A DNA stretch of 64,000 bases from positions 186,001 to 250,000 of the forward strand of contig DATETJ010000004.1 in assembly GCA_035283685.1 (NCBI GenBank), read 5' to 3'. The translations under genes were made by a program, and so were the position numbers. Below, one piece after another: positions 17,044 through 25,643 of this stretch. This DNA is from Candidatus Bathyarchaeia archaeon. GTDB taxonomy: Archaea; Thermoproteota; Bathyarchaeia; Bathyarchaeales; Bathyarchaeaceae. The notes under the pieces were generated by a model. It was not told the origin of the DNA. It saw nothing but the letters and a program-made list of their open reading frames with translations, and ran no database searches. Position 1 is the stretch's first letter. The number at the start of each line of letters is the position of its first letter.

Positions 17044-19098
17044 TTGAATCTTATCAAGAAAATTCAGAAACGCGACGGCAGAATCGCTGATTTTGACCAA
17101 GCCAAGATAGCTGAGGCTGTCTGGAAAGCAGCTAAGGCTGTCGGAGGCAACGATCGATCCCTAGCCGACACATTGGCTGCACAGGTTGTAGAGCGCTTGG
17201 AAAAACAGCTCAAGCCAGGTGAGTTTCCGACGGTTGAGCAGGTTCAGGATTTGGTTGAGATAACCCTTATCGAGAATGGGCATGCTCGTACTGCGAAAGC
17301 TTACATTTTGTACCGGCAGAAGCGAGCTGAGATTCGTCACGCCAAGACAATGCTTGGTGTTGTCGACGAATTGAAGCTGCCCCTGAACTCCATCCTAGTG
17401 CTTGAAAGGCGCTACTTGCAGAAGGATGAAAACGGGAAAGTCGTCGAATCCACAGGACAGATGTTTCGTCGAGTGTCCAAAGGTATAGCAGAAGTTGAAA
17501 AGCAGTATGGTAAGAGTGATTCTGAAACCGCGGCTTTGGAAAACGAGTTCCATGGCATGATGACAAGTTTCGAGTTCATTCCCAATTCGCCCACGCTTAT
17601 GAATACAGGCACGCAGTTCAGGCAGTTGAGCGCCTGTTTTGTTCTCCCTGTAGAAGATTCCATTGACAGCATTTTCAACACGCTCAAGGCAACCGCGCTT
17701 ATTCACAAGACTGGCGGCGGCACAGGTTTTGCGTTTTCAAGATTGAGACCAAAAGGCGACATGGTGAAGACCACTGGCGGCGTTGCCTCAGGGCCAATAT
17801 CGTTCGCCACAGTTTATGATACTGCAACTGATGTGGTTAAGCAGGGCGGGCGTCGACGCGGTGCCAACATGGGCATCCTACGCGTGGATCATCCCGACAT
17901 CATGGATTTTGTTGTAGCCAAAGAGAAGGAAGGCGTACTTCGCAACTTCAACATATCCGTGGCTTTAACAGACAAGTTCATGCATGCCGTGGAGAAAGAC
18001 GAGGACTTCGAATTAGTCAACCCGCGCAACGGCACAGTTGCGAAAAAGTTGAAGGCGAGAGTCATCTGGAACCTAATTGTCATGATGGCTTGGAAAAACG
18101 GCGAACCAGGAGTGATCTTCATTGACACAATCAATAGGTACAATCCCACGCCTAATGTGGGCGAAATCGAATCGACAAATCCGTGCGGCGAGCAACCGCT
18201 ACTACCATTCGAATCATGCAATCTAGGCAGCATTGACGTCAGCAAATTCGTCACTGAAGAAGGCAAAATGAGTTGGGATCAGCTCCGAGAGACCATCAGA
18301 AAGGCGGTTAGATTCCTAGACAACGTCATAGATGCCAACGTGTACGTGCAACCTGAAATCAAAGAAATCACCAAAGGCAATCGGAAGATCGGACTAGGCG
18401 TCATGGGTTTTGCTGACATGCTCATTAGAAGAGGCACCAAATACGACACAGAAGAAGGCTTGAAAGCCGGCGAGGAGCTCATGCGTTTCATCAATGACGA
18501 AGGACACAAGATGAGCGCTGAGTTGGCCGTTGAAAAAGGAAGTTTCCCAAACTTTCAAGGCAGCGTTTGGGAGAAGAAATCGAAGGCTATGCGCAACGCC
18601 ACAGTCACCACGGTTGCGCCAACAGGCACAATTAGCATTATCTCAGGCTGCTCACAAGGCATTGAACCCTTTTTTGCTATCGCCTACATACGTGATGTGG
18701 CGGACAGCCTCGGAAAAAGCCTAGTTGAAATTAATCCTTTGTTCGAGGATATAGCCTTGCGCGAAGGATTCTACAGCGAGGAATTGATGAGGAAGATTTC
18801 TAGGAAAACTTCAATTCAGGACGTTGATGAAGTTCCAGAAAACATACGCAAGGTTTTCGTAACGGCTCACGACATCAGCGCAGAATGGCACGTTAGAATG
18901 CAAGCAGCGTTTCAAAAACACACAGACAATGCAGTATCGAAGACAATCAACTTTCCAAACTCCGCAACGCCAAATGACATCGAGAAAGCGTATTGGCTCG
19001 CATACAAATCAGGCTGTAAGGGAATAACCGTCTACCGCCACGGCAGCAGAGAAATGCAAGTGTTACGGCCTGTGGAAAACGAAAACACTGGTACGTAG
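17044..19098 (+). CDS. nrdJ: Class II (adenosylcobalamin-dependent) ribonucleotide reductase, copy 1, lacking redox tail
   Basis: Reduces ribonucleotides to deoxyribonucleotides with B12 radical chemistry. ATP-cone at residues 1-95 (KRDGRIADFD), redox Cys198 in LSACFVLP, catalytic NPCGEQ (Asn379, Cys381, Glu383) and the second redox cysteine in ESCNLGS. An upstream ATG at 16984 is open, but a TTG at 17044 has GGAAGGG just before it and gives a protein that aligns without gaps to copy 2 from residue 1, so TTG is preferred. The protein ends at RPVENENTGT and has no C-terminal CxxC, which copy 2 and most class II enzymes use for re-reduction. It lies 91 bases before copy 2 on the same strand. 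Confidence 0.92.
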   Translation: MNLIKKIQKRDGRIADFDQAKIAEAVWKAAKAVGGNDRSLADTLAAQVVERLEKQLKPGEFPTVEQVQDLVEITLIENGHARTAKAYILYRQKRAEIRHAKTMLGVVDELKLPLNSILVLERRYLQKDENGKVVESTGQMFRRVSKGIAEVEKQYGKSDSETAALENEFHGMMTSFEFIPNSPTLMNTGTQFRQLSACFVLPVEDSIDSIFNTLKATALIHKTGGGTGFAFSRLRPKGDMVKTTGGVASGPISFATVYDTATDVVKQGGRRRGANMGILRVDHPDIMDFVVAKEKEGVLRNFNISVALTDKFMHAVEKDEDFELVNPRNGTVAKKLKARVIWNLIVMMAWKNGEPGVIFIDTINRYNPTPNVGEIESTNPCGEQPLLPFESCNLGSIDVSKFVTEEGKMSWDQLRETIRKAVRFLDNVIDANVYVQPEIKEITKGNRKIGLGVMGFADMLIRRGTKYDTEEGLKAGEELMRFINDEGHKMSAELAVEKGSFPNFQGSVWEKKSKAMRNATVTTVAPTGTISIISGCSQGIEPFFAIAYIRDVADSLGKSLVEINPLFEDIALREGFYSEELMRKISRKTSIQDVDEVPENIRKVFVTAHDISAEWHVRMQAAFQKHTDNAVSKTINFPNSATPNDIEKAYWLAYKSGCKGITVYRHGSREMQVLRPVENENTGT

Positions 19099-19189
19099 CT
19101 TAACAATAGGCTAAGCACATCGAAAGCTCTTTATGACAAGGTCTTTTTAGTTTTGTGACGGACGTACATTTTGGAGGAAAACCTCTAGC

Positions 19190-21274
19190 ATGAGCGCTGT
19201 CAAGAAAATTATGAAGAGAGACGGCAGAAAAGTTGACTTTGACTCTGACAAAATTGTGGAAGCCATTTGGAAGGCTGCACAGGCTGTCGGAAGCAAAGAC
19301 AGAACCGTTGCTGTTAAGCTCGCTGATCGGGTTGTTGAGAAACTCGAAAAGCAGCTTAAGCCAGATGAAGTTCCAAGCGTAGAGCAAGTTCAGGATTTGG
19401 TTGAGAAGACTCTGATGGAGAGCGGTCAAGCCAGCATTGCAAAGACGTATATTTTGTACCGTCAGAAACGCGCTGAGATAAGAAGAATGAAGCTGTTGCT
19501 TGGTGTAACAGATGAGTTGAAGCTGCCGCTTAACGCCATCCTAGTCTTAGAAAGACGTTATCTGCGCAAGGATGAAAAAGGACGCATAGCTGAATCGACA
19601 GCTCAAATGTTTAGACGCATAGCCAAGGCACTTGCAGCGGTAGAGAAACAATACGGCAAGACCGACAAGGAAATCGCCGGTTGGGAAGACGAGTTTTACC
19701 GCATAATGACAGAACAGCTATTTGTCCCGAACACGCCGACTTTAATCAACGCTGGCACGCGGTTTCCGCAGTTGAGCGCCTGCTTTGTACTGCCAGTTGA
19801 AGATTCAATCGAAGGAATATTCTCCTCGTTGAAAGCTGCTGCCATCATACACAAGACCAGCGGTGGAACAGGCTTCTCCTTTTCACGATTACGGCCAAAA
19901 GGCGACATTGTAAGAAGCACCGCGGGCACAGCTTCTGGACCGATTTCATTTGCCACGGTTTACGACACGGCAACAGAAGAGATGAAGAAAGGTGGAAAGC
20001 GACGCGGCGCCAACATGGGCATATTACGCGTCGACCATCCGGACATCATGGATTTCATAGTGGCTAAGGAGAGAGAAGGCGTTTTGCGCAACTTCAACAT
20101 CTCCGTGGGCGCGACCGACAAGTTTATGGAAGCAGTTGAGAAAGACGCGGACTTTGAGTTAATCAACCCCCGAAATGGCGAAGTCATAAAGAAGCTGAAA
20201 GCCCGAGCCATATGGAACCTAATCATTATGATGGCTTGGAAAAACGGTGAGCCCGGCGTTGTTTTCTTGGACACCGTGAACAAGCACAATCCGACTCCGC
20301 ATGTTGGGCAAATTGAGGCAACAAACCCATGCGGAGAACAGCCTCTCTTACCTTACGAATCCTGCAATTTGGGAAGCATCGATGTCAGTAAGTTCGTTAC
20401 CGCTGAAGGCAAAATGGATTGGAGCAACCTCCTTGAGACTGCGAAAGTCGCAGTGAGGTTCTTGGACAACGTAGTCGATGCCAACTGGTATGTCTTGCCT
20501 GAAATTGAAAAAATCACGAAGGGCAACAGGAAAATTGGTCTAGGCGTAATGGGCTTTGCAGACATGCTCATCAAAAGAGGCATCAAATATGACACAGAAG
20601 AAGGCTTGAAAGCCGGCGAAGAACTCATGAAGTTCATCAACGACGAAGCACACAAGATAAGCGCTGAGCTGGGGGAAGAGAAAGGTAGTTTTCCAAATTT
20701 TCACGGCAGCATATGGGAGAAGAACTGGAAGACCCGTCGCAACGCTACAGTAACCACCGTCGCGCCGACAGGCACAATTAGCATCATTGGCGGTTGTTCA
20801 CAAGGCATCGAGCCGCTTTTCGCCATCGCTTACGTGCGCGAGGTTGCTGAAACGCTTGGACGCAGCCTAGTCGAAGTCAACCCGTTGTTCGAAAGCGTTG
20901 CGCTAAAGGAAGGCTTCTACAGCGAGGAACTCGTTAAAGAAATCTCGAGACGCACCTCGATCCAAGATTTGAAAGAAATCCCTGAGAAATGGCGTCGCTT
21001 GTTTGTGACCGCTCATGACATTAGTGCCGAAATGCACGTGCGCATGCAAGCAGCTTTCCAAAAACACACTGACAACGCCGTGTCGAAAACCATTAATTTT
21101 CCGAATTGGGCAACGCCGAATGACGTTGAAAAAGCCTACACGCTGGCTTGGAAACTAGGATGCAAAGGAATAACGGTCTATCGCCACGGCAGCCGAGAAG
21201 TGCAAGTTTTGAGACCTATTGAAAGCGAGGGCGAAGTTGCCGACTTCAGCAGAGTCTGCCCCACATGCGTCTGA
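19190..21274 (+). CDS. nrdJ: Class II (adenosylcobalamin-dependent) ribonucleotide reductase, copy 2
   Basis: Complete class II enzyme of 694 residues: ATP-cone (1-95), Cys198 and Cys392 as the redox pair, NPCGEQ (Asn379, Cys381, Glu383) as catalytic triad, APTGTISIIGG phosphate loop, and a C-terminal CPTCV (Cys690, Cys693) that passes electrons from thioredoxin-like donors. ATG start with a strong GGAGG six-plus bases upstream. The neighbouring copy 1 is close in sequence over the whole length, so the pair arose by tandem duplication. Confidence 0.96.
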   Translation: MSAVKKIMKRDGRKVDFDSDKIVEAIWKAAQAVGSKDRTVAVKLADRVVEKLEKQLKPDEVPSVEQVQDLVEKTLMESGQASIAKTYILYRQKRAEIRRMKLLLGVTDELKLPLNAILVLERRYLRKDEKGRIAESTAQMFRRIAKALAAVEKQYGKTDKEIAGWEDEFYRIMTEQLFVPNTPTLINAGTRFPQLSACFVLPVEDSIEGIFSSLKAAAIIHKTSGGTGFSFSRLRPKGDIVRSTAGTASGPISFATVYDTATEEMKKGGKRRGANMGILRVDHPDIMDFIVAKEREGVLRNFNISVGATDKFMEAVEKDADFELINPRNGEVIKKLKARAIWNLIIMMAWKNGEPGVVFLDTVNKHNPTPHVGQIEATNPCGEQPLLPYESCNLGSIDVSKFVTAEGKMDWSNLLETAKVAVRFLDNVVDANWYVLPEIEKITKGNRKIGLGVMGFADMLIKRGIKYDTEEGLKAGEELMKFINDEAHKISAELGEEKGSFPNFHGSIWEKNWKTRRNATVTTVAPTGTISIIGGCSQGIEPLFAIAYVREVAETLGRSLVEVNPLFESVALKEGFYSEELVKEISRRTSIQDLKEIPEKWRRLFVTAHDISAEMHVRMQAAFQKHTDNAVSKTINFPNWATPNDVEKAYTLAWKLGCKGITVYRHGSREVQVLRPIESEGEVADFSRVCPTCV

Positions 21275-21411
21275 AAGGCACAGGAAGGTCATATGCCGCT
21301 GAGCATTGTTATGCTGAAACTTCGCTTTGATGGCTAGATTGTTCCTTTCGAAAATTTCTTTATCTCGGCGCATTACAATTGTGCATGGTTTGAGGGATAA
21401 CTGGAGAGAGC

Positions 21412-22308
21412 ATGTCTAAAGACCCACAGCTGCTGAACTGCCCACACTGCAACGCGCCAATTGACTACGTGGTAGGCGAGACGCTTTTCACGTGCAAGTA
21501 TTGTGGCTACGCGTTTTCGTGGATTAAGGAAGGAGAATTCAGAGAAATCGCGCCTGGCAAGCACTTCATGCTGATAAACAATTATTCTCAGAATCAGATG
21601 CGCGACTTGGTTCTAGATTGGATGCGAAAAGGCTTTTTCAAAGCTGGAGACCTAGCTGAGAAATCCGAAATGACTGAGACGACATTGAAGTTTGTGCCTT
21701 TCTGGCTGGTCAACGTTCGCGCTGATACTGTGTATAGAGGGAAGAGGAGAATCGAAACCTCAGAAACCAGAACGCGGTCTGGACCAAGGGGAACTCAGGT
21801 TTCTGAGACAGTGAGAAGAGTGCACTGGGTGGACAAGTCAGGCGACTTCTCAGATGTTGAGGACTGGAAGGTTTTGGCAGTTAAAGGAATGGTCTTTCCA
21901 GTTGACAAAGTTGAGCTTCAAGTTGCTGGCAAAATGCCCTTTGAGATAAAGAATGTTTCTCCAGGTGCAAGACTGATCAACGGTGATGTGGACGAGGAGC
22001 TGGCCAAGAGAGAGGCTGAAGCGGGCATCAGAAATATGCACGCTAGGCGGGCTCGCTCTGAGGTTGACGAATTATTGTCCATCAACACGAATGTCCAGAT
22101 CGGAGAAGCCCATCTGCTCACAGTTCCATTATGGTTTGTTCAATATAGATACAAAGGCAAACCCTACCCCATCATAGCTGAGGGAGCAAATGGAAGAATT
22201 ATTGAGGGAAAAGCCCCAGTGGGCAAATACGACATACTAGCAGTTGTGGCAGTGGTCATAGCGATCATCGCTATTCTATTTTTCATACTGCTGTTCTTTG
22301 CGAGATAG
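21412..22308 (+). CDS. Zinc-ribbon protein with C-terminal membrane anchor
   Basis: Not recognised as a named family. Residues 8-35 are a zinc ribbon (CPHCNAPIDYV then FTCKYCGY); a long soluble region follows with repeated beta-like strands and a polar RRIETSETRTRSG segment; the last 30 residues are a single hydrophobic helix followed by one Arg. It would face the cytoplasm as a tail-anchored protein. ATG start. The architecture resembles bacterial and archaeal zinc-ribbon membrane proteins of unknown role. Confidence 0.7.
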   Translation: MSKDPQLLNCPHCNAPIDYVVGETLFTCKYCGYAFSWIKEGEFREIAPGKHFMLINNYSQNQMRDLVLDWMRKGFFKAGDLAEKSEMTETTLKFVPFWLVNVRADTVYRGKRRIETSETRTRSGPRGTQVSETVRRVHWVDKSGDFSDVEDWKVLAVKGMVFPVDKVELQVAGKMPFEIKNVSPGARLINGDVDEELAKREAEAGIRNMHARRARSEVDELLSINTNVQIGEAHLLTVPLWFVQYRYKGKPYPIIAEGANGRIIEGKAPVGKYDILAVVAVVIAIIAILFFILLFFAR

Positions 22309-22369
22309 AAAAGCTGTGCTGAGAGCTTATATGCTGGAATCTAGTCTTAATTGCTGAAACCTGACAGAG

Positions 22370-22534
22370 GTGAGACCGTTACAGTATAAGCTGATCATAC
22401 GACACGTGGACAGGGATGAAACCGTTGAGCAGTTTGACCTTCTTGATGAAGTCCTCAACTACCTACAGACTCATCTGGGACACGTGTTTGGAAGAAAAGA
22501 CGTGCTGGGCATCTTGATACTCAAAGAAGACTAG
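22370..22534 (+). CDS. Small protein, 54 aa
   Basis: A short frame from GTG to TAG encoding a credible soluble sequence with a helix DETVEQFDLLDEVLNYLQT and a closing strand LGILILKED. A GAGG precedes the start almost without spacing, which is awkward; the next upstream in-frame stop is 13 bases before, so no better start exists. It follows the zinc-ribbon protein by 61 bases and may share its transcript. Function unknown. Confidence 0.45.
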   Translation: MRPLQYKLIIRHVDRDETVEQFDLLDEVLNYLQTHLGHVFGRKDVLGILILKED

Positions 22535-22570
22535 ATGTTTGCCCTATTGTCCTTACTCGCGGTCAGTTCG

Positions 22571-22996
22571 TCAGCTAATATAGGCGTTGTATCTTACGCG
22601 TTCCGTTCTGTCCATTTTCAGGCGACCTAAGAGTCCTACGAGCATGAAGTCGAAGGTGCCGCCCCACAAAAGCCATCTCAGTTTATGATACACGTGAAGT
22701 AACTCCAATCCTTTATCAGTAGTCTTGTAGTAGGACAGGTCGGGTTTCATTTCCAGCAGATCGAGTTCAATGAGTGCGGCAACATATTTTCCGAACACCG
22801 CGGGCTTCATACCAGAACGATGATGTAGCTCGTTTTTCTTGGCGCCTTTGCTTGCCGCTTTAAGAATTTTGACGACATTGTCGAGTTCATGCCTATTTTT
22901 GCTCGTAAGTTTGCCTCCGCTGTCTTGCCAGCTGTCATTCGACAATGTCCCATCCGACGATATTAATAGTTGTTTCAGCATGGGGAATATTGCCAA
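22571..22996 (-). CDS. Winged-helix transcriptional regulator (ArnR1/HTH_45-like)
   Basis: Archaeal winged-helix protein: residues 38-110 give helix-turn-helix and wing (LKAASKGAKKNELHHRSGMK, then YYKTTDKGLELL), as in small archaeal regulators annotated as ArnR1-like or DUF4364-like. A hydrophobic C-terminal stretch WLLWGGTFDFMLVGLLG could be a membrane segment. The frame starts at TTG 22996; ATG six codons on is equally likely. Target unknown. Confidence 0.7.
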   Translation of the reverse strand: MAIFPMLKQLLISSDGTLSNDSWQDSGGKLTSKNRHELDNVVKILKAASKGAKKNELHHRSGMKPAVFGKYVAALIELDLLEMKPDLSYYKTTDKGLELLHVYHKLRWLLWGGTFDFMLVGLLGRLKMDRTERVRYNAYIS

Positions 22997-23149
22997 ATCA
23001 AGTTGAACATAACACTAGAACAGCCAGAACAGGTCGTTGCCATGGAAGTGCAAGTTGGTATCATAATCACTGAAAAAATCGTTCACTGGCTGAACGTGAT
23101 GTAGAAGAAGCGGGAGAGCGCTTAGCGCGTTCTTCTTTCCCGAAAACGG

Positions 23150-23626
23150 TTAGAATACGACTATTGGTTCTTCTTGGGGTTTTTCAGGCGTTGGAGGCTC
23201 TATGTTCTCTTCAACAGGAGTTTCTGGCTGCGCTGGTGGTTCTTGAACTGGCTCTGCCGGTTGCGGTGGAGCTGGTTCAGCCTGCGGCTGTTCAGAGGGA
23301 GGTGCTGTCTTTTCTTGAGGTTGTGTTGGCTCGGGTTGAGTGGGGGTGTCAGCTTGTTTTTGTTCAGTTTCTGCGGGTGACTCGACTAGGGGAGTTGGAT
23401 TTGTGGCGCGAGATTCGAATGGATTCCAAGGTTCGATGTACCGTTTCGGTTTAGCTCGCAGTTGCATTGTTAAAGCCATGGTCATCAAGCCCAATGCGAG
23501 AACAACAGCGCCTTCTCCTGTTAAGGCTCGGAGAAACAGCATTGAAAATCCGCCGCCCAACATCATGGTTGCAACGGCTATTCCTGCCCAGAAGGCTTCA
23601 TCTTCGCTTATCATAACTGATCTCAC
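23150..23626 (-). CDS. Membrane protein with proline-rich acidic tail
   Basis: Not recognised. Two N-terminal hydrophobic helices (about residues 10-50), then a low-complexity tail of Pro, Glu, Gln and Thr (PTQPEPTQPQEK and similar) over the last 80 residues. Such tails are disordered and may be cytoplasmic or surface spacers. The opposite strand of the tail has a Leu/Trp-rich open frame that is only the complement of the proline codons. Confidence 0.6.
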   Translation of the reverse strand: MRSVMISEDEAFWAGIAVATMMLGGGFSMLFLRALTGEGAVVLALGLMTMALTMQLRAKPKRYIEPWNPFESRATNPTPLVESPAETEQKQADTPTQPEPTQPQEKTAPPSEQPQAEPAPPQPAEPVQEPPAQPETPVEENIEPPTPEKPQEEPIVVF

Positions 23627-23762
23627 TTATTTTGCAGATTCACGTTACAGAATATTTAACACCTATGAATTGAAGATACAGAAACATGGGATAGAGGCAA
23701 CCTTAAATGTGAAGGCCAAACTCTAAGTCTAGGCGCAGAGCAGACTGAACCTGGAAACCAAA

Positions 23763-24059
23763 ATGAACCCATTAACTGTCATATATTGGACCCGGCTTCT
23801 GCTGGGCATCGTCGCTGCTTTACTGTCCACGCTGCTGGGAAGCATGACAATGGAATTCACTTTTTTGAACGGCATATCCATCGCGTTGCTTCTTTACATA
23901 GTCACGTACTACGTTTACAAGGCTATGTTTCTGGCGAAAGTTGAAAAGCCTTCGAAAATTTTCACAACCGGAGTTGGCGGGTACTTTCTCTCATGGCTGG
24001 TAATGTGGGCGCTGTTCTACACTTTACTGAACTACCCGCAACTGCAGCTACAGCCCTAA
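23763..24059 (+). CDS. Small three-helix membrane protein, weakly EMC6-like
   Basis: Three hydrophobic segments at about residues 8-28, 32-53 and 68-90, short polar ends. The opening WTRLLLGIVAALLS recalls the start of TM1 in EMC6/Rab5-interacting-type proteins, which have the same size and three-helix layout. The likeness is by eye and weak; the safe call is a hypothetical membrane protein. It ends 4 bases inside the convergent PhoU gene. Confidence 0.55.
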   Translation: MNPLTVIYWTRLLLGIVAALLSTLLGSMTMEFTFLNGISIALLLYIVTYYVYKAMFLAKVEKPSKIFTTGVGGYFLSWLVMWALFYTLLNYPQLQLQP

Positions 24060-25078
24060 CTGATCGAGGGTGTTAAGACACGGTTCATTGCATCGTCAGC
24101 TACAGCCACAGCGTAGCCTGCAATTCTACGTAGGTCGCGGGCAATTATACTCAACGTGACCGCTGTGTCCATGTCTTTCACTTTTTCCATGATGCTCTTC
24201 AACAAAGATTCCTCTTTGTCCCTAATCTCGCTCATCCTAGTCAATACTGCAACTGCTAACTTCACATCTTTCTTCATAAAGGCTGAGGCAGCATTCATCT
24301 GCATTTCAAAGGCAACATCTGACAACTGCGCAAAAGCTTTCAGAAGGTCTGACCCAACCTTTCGTTTAGCCCCCAATTTGAGAACATGTCCAGCAATCTG
24401 TGATGAGTGATAGACTAGGCGGCTTAAATCCCGAGCCACCAACGCAAAAGTGATGTTTTCTTGACAGTTCTTGACTCCAACTTTGTCGGCAACGTTGCGG
24501 CTTAAACTCGCCGAAGCTACCTGCCTAATCATCACGCGATAGTGCCGTTGAGCCTCACCGCCTCGTTCCTGCGCCTCTTTGGCTAAGGCTAAGTTCCAAC
24601 TGACGAGCGAGTTAATCGCGTCTTCCTGCAACTTCGAGGAGAAAGCTGATGTCTTCTCGATAAGCGACTCCATCGAAAACGTAGCCGGGTCGATTAACAC
24701 CTGAAAACTCAAGTGGTCAGCTTCTTCCTCAGCTACCTCCACGCCGGGCAACTGTGTTCGAAGTTGCTTCAGCCTTTTTTTCTGCTCGGCAGACATGATC
24801 TTCTTGGAGACGATATTGATGCGTCCGCTACCTTGAATGTAATAAGTGGCTATGCAGTATTCGAGTGCGCGCAGGTTCGGAAAGTCTTCTAGGGGCAATG
24901 TGACTTCTAAGGGCTTCTCAAGTCCAACGCCTATTGGGAATATTCTTAATGAGCCGTCGTCCTCTTCAGACACTGCGATTTGCTCGCCGCTCTTCAGCTT
25001 CCGTTTCTCAACCCATGGTTTGGGCAGGGACAGCGTGAAGCTGCCGCCTTTTATTTTCTGCAGTTTTCTGACTTCCAC
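24056..25078 (-). CDS. PhoU-domain regulator with N-terminal AbrB/SpoVT domain
   Basis: Residues 1-50 (KIKGGSFTLSLPKPWVEKRK then GEQIAVSEED) are an AbrB-type swapped-hairpin DNA-binding domain; the rest is helical with two PhoU-like halves (for example FALVARDLSRLVYHS and LSIIARDLRRIAGYA). Archaeal proteins of this layout are annotated as phosphate uptake regulators. No Pst transporter is adjacent. It diverges from the MoaD/AOR operon across a 126-base gap with back-to-back TATA-like sequences. Confidence 0.88.
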   Translation of the reverse strand: MEVRKLQKIKGGSFTLSLPKPWVEKRKLKSGEQIAVSEEDDGSLRIFPIGVGLEKPLEVTLPLEDFPNLRALEYCIATYYIQGSGRINIVSKKIMSAEQKKRLKQLRTQLPGVEVAEEEADHLSFQVLIDPATFSMESLIEKTSAFSSKLQEDAINSLVSWNLALAKEAQERGGEAQRHYRVMIRQVASASLSRNVADKVGVKNCQENITFALVARDLSRLVYHSSQIAGHVLKLGAKRKVGSDLLKAFAQLSDVAFEMQMNAASAFMKKDVKLAVAVLTRMSEIRDKEESLLKSIMEKVKDMDTAVTLSIIARDLRRIAGYAVAVADDAMNRVLTPSIS

Positions 25079-25104
25079 GCTTTTTTCCTCGCTAAAGAAT
25101 AAAC

Positions 25105-25128
25105 GCGTATATAAGTTATATAAATTGT
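25105..25128. promoter_or_regulatory. TATA-like elements between PhoU/AbrB regulator and MoaD-AOR operon
   Basis: A run of alternating TA (gtatataagttatataaat) sits 27-50 bases upstream of the PhoU gene on the minus strand, at the usual spacing for an archaeal TATA box. For the plus strand it is about 80-100 bases from the MoaD start, so a longer leader or another box near 25150 (caataattaaat) would be needed. Confidence 0.45.
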
Positions 25129-25204
25129 GGCTTGAAAATATTTTTTCTCCACAATAATTAAATCAGACGTTCACAACTGTATTGTTTCAGACTCGTGAAG
25201 GCTT

Positions 25205-25486
25205 ATGACTGCCCAAGTGCGAATTCTGCTTCACGCCATGTTCAAGGAAACAGCGGGCAAAGGCGAGTTTTTTCACGAGTTGGGTTCGGGTTTAACTCTT
25301 AAGGTGTTACTGGACGAACTCGCACGCAGATATGGCAAGGACTTCAAACAGATTTTGAACTCGAAAACTGGAATGATTGAGACCGACACTCTGGTTATGC
25401 TTAACGGTCAAAGCATGAGAAAACCTGATGTGCAGCTTAAAGATGGAGACGTGGTCATGATCACGGTGCCAATTGGTGGAGGCTAG
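25205..25486 (+). CDS. MoaD/ThiS-family ubiquitin-like sulfur carrier
   Basis: A beta-grasp protein of 93 residues that ends in VPIGGG, so the C-terminal glycines can be thiocarboxylated. Such proteins donate sulfur to molybdopterin/tungstopterin or act as SAMP modifiers. It is the first gene before the tungsten-enzyme gene, which suggests it supplies sulfur for the pterin of that enzyme. ATG start. AOR-linked MoaD genes are common in archaea and anaerobes. Confidence 0.88.
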   Translation: MTAQVRILLHAMFKETAGKGEFFHELGSGLTLKVLLDELARRYGKDFKQILNSKTGMIETDTLVMLNGQSMRKPDVQLKDGDVVMITVPIGGG

Positions 25487-25494
25487 ACATAGCT

Positions 25495-25638
25495 GTGAGC
25501 GAAGTAAGATGCCTAAACTGTTTGAAACGATTTCAAGTGCAACTCAACGCTGAAACAGCCACATGCCCGCACTGCAACACAAAATTCAGGATTTCGTGGC
25601 CTGCGCCTGGACAGGCTAAGGTTAGAGGATTAGCCTAA
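25495..25638 (+). CDS. Tiny zinc-ribbon protein, 47 aa
   Basis: A GTG-started frame giving two CxxC knuckles 14 residues apart (CLNC at residues 6-9, CPHC at 24-27) followed by FRISWPAPGQ. It sits 8 bases after the MoaD gene and 5 before the AOR gene, tightly packed on the same strand, so translation is very likely. A role in metal or sulfur handling for the AOR, or in binding its MoaD partner, is inference only. Confidence 0.7.
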   Translation: MSEVRCLNCLKRFQVQLNAETATCPHCNTKFRISWPAPGQAKVRGLA

Positions 25639-25643
25639 GAGGA

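Noticed and set aside
23164-23454. Plus-strand Leu/Val-rich frame opposite the proline-rich tail
   Set aside because: It is the complement of Pro/Gln/Glu codons in the membrane-protein gene.
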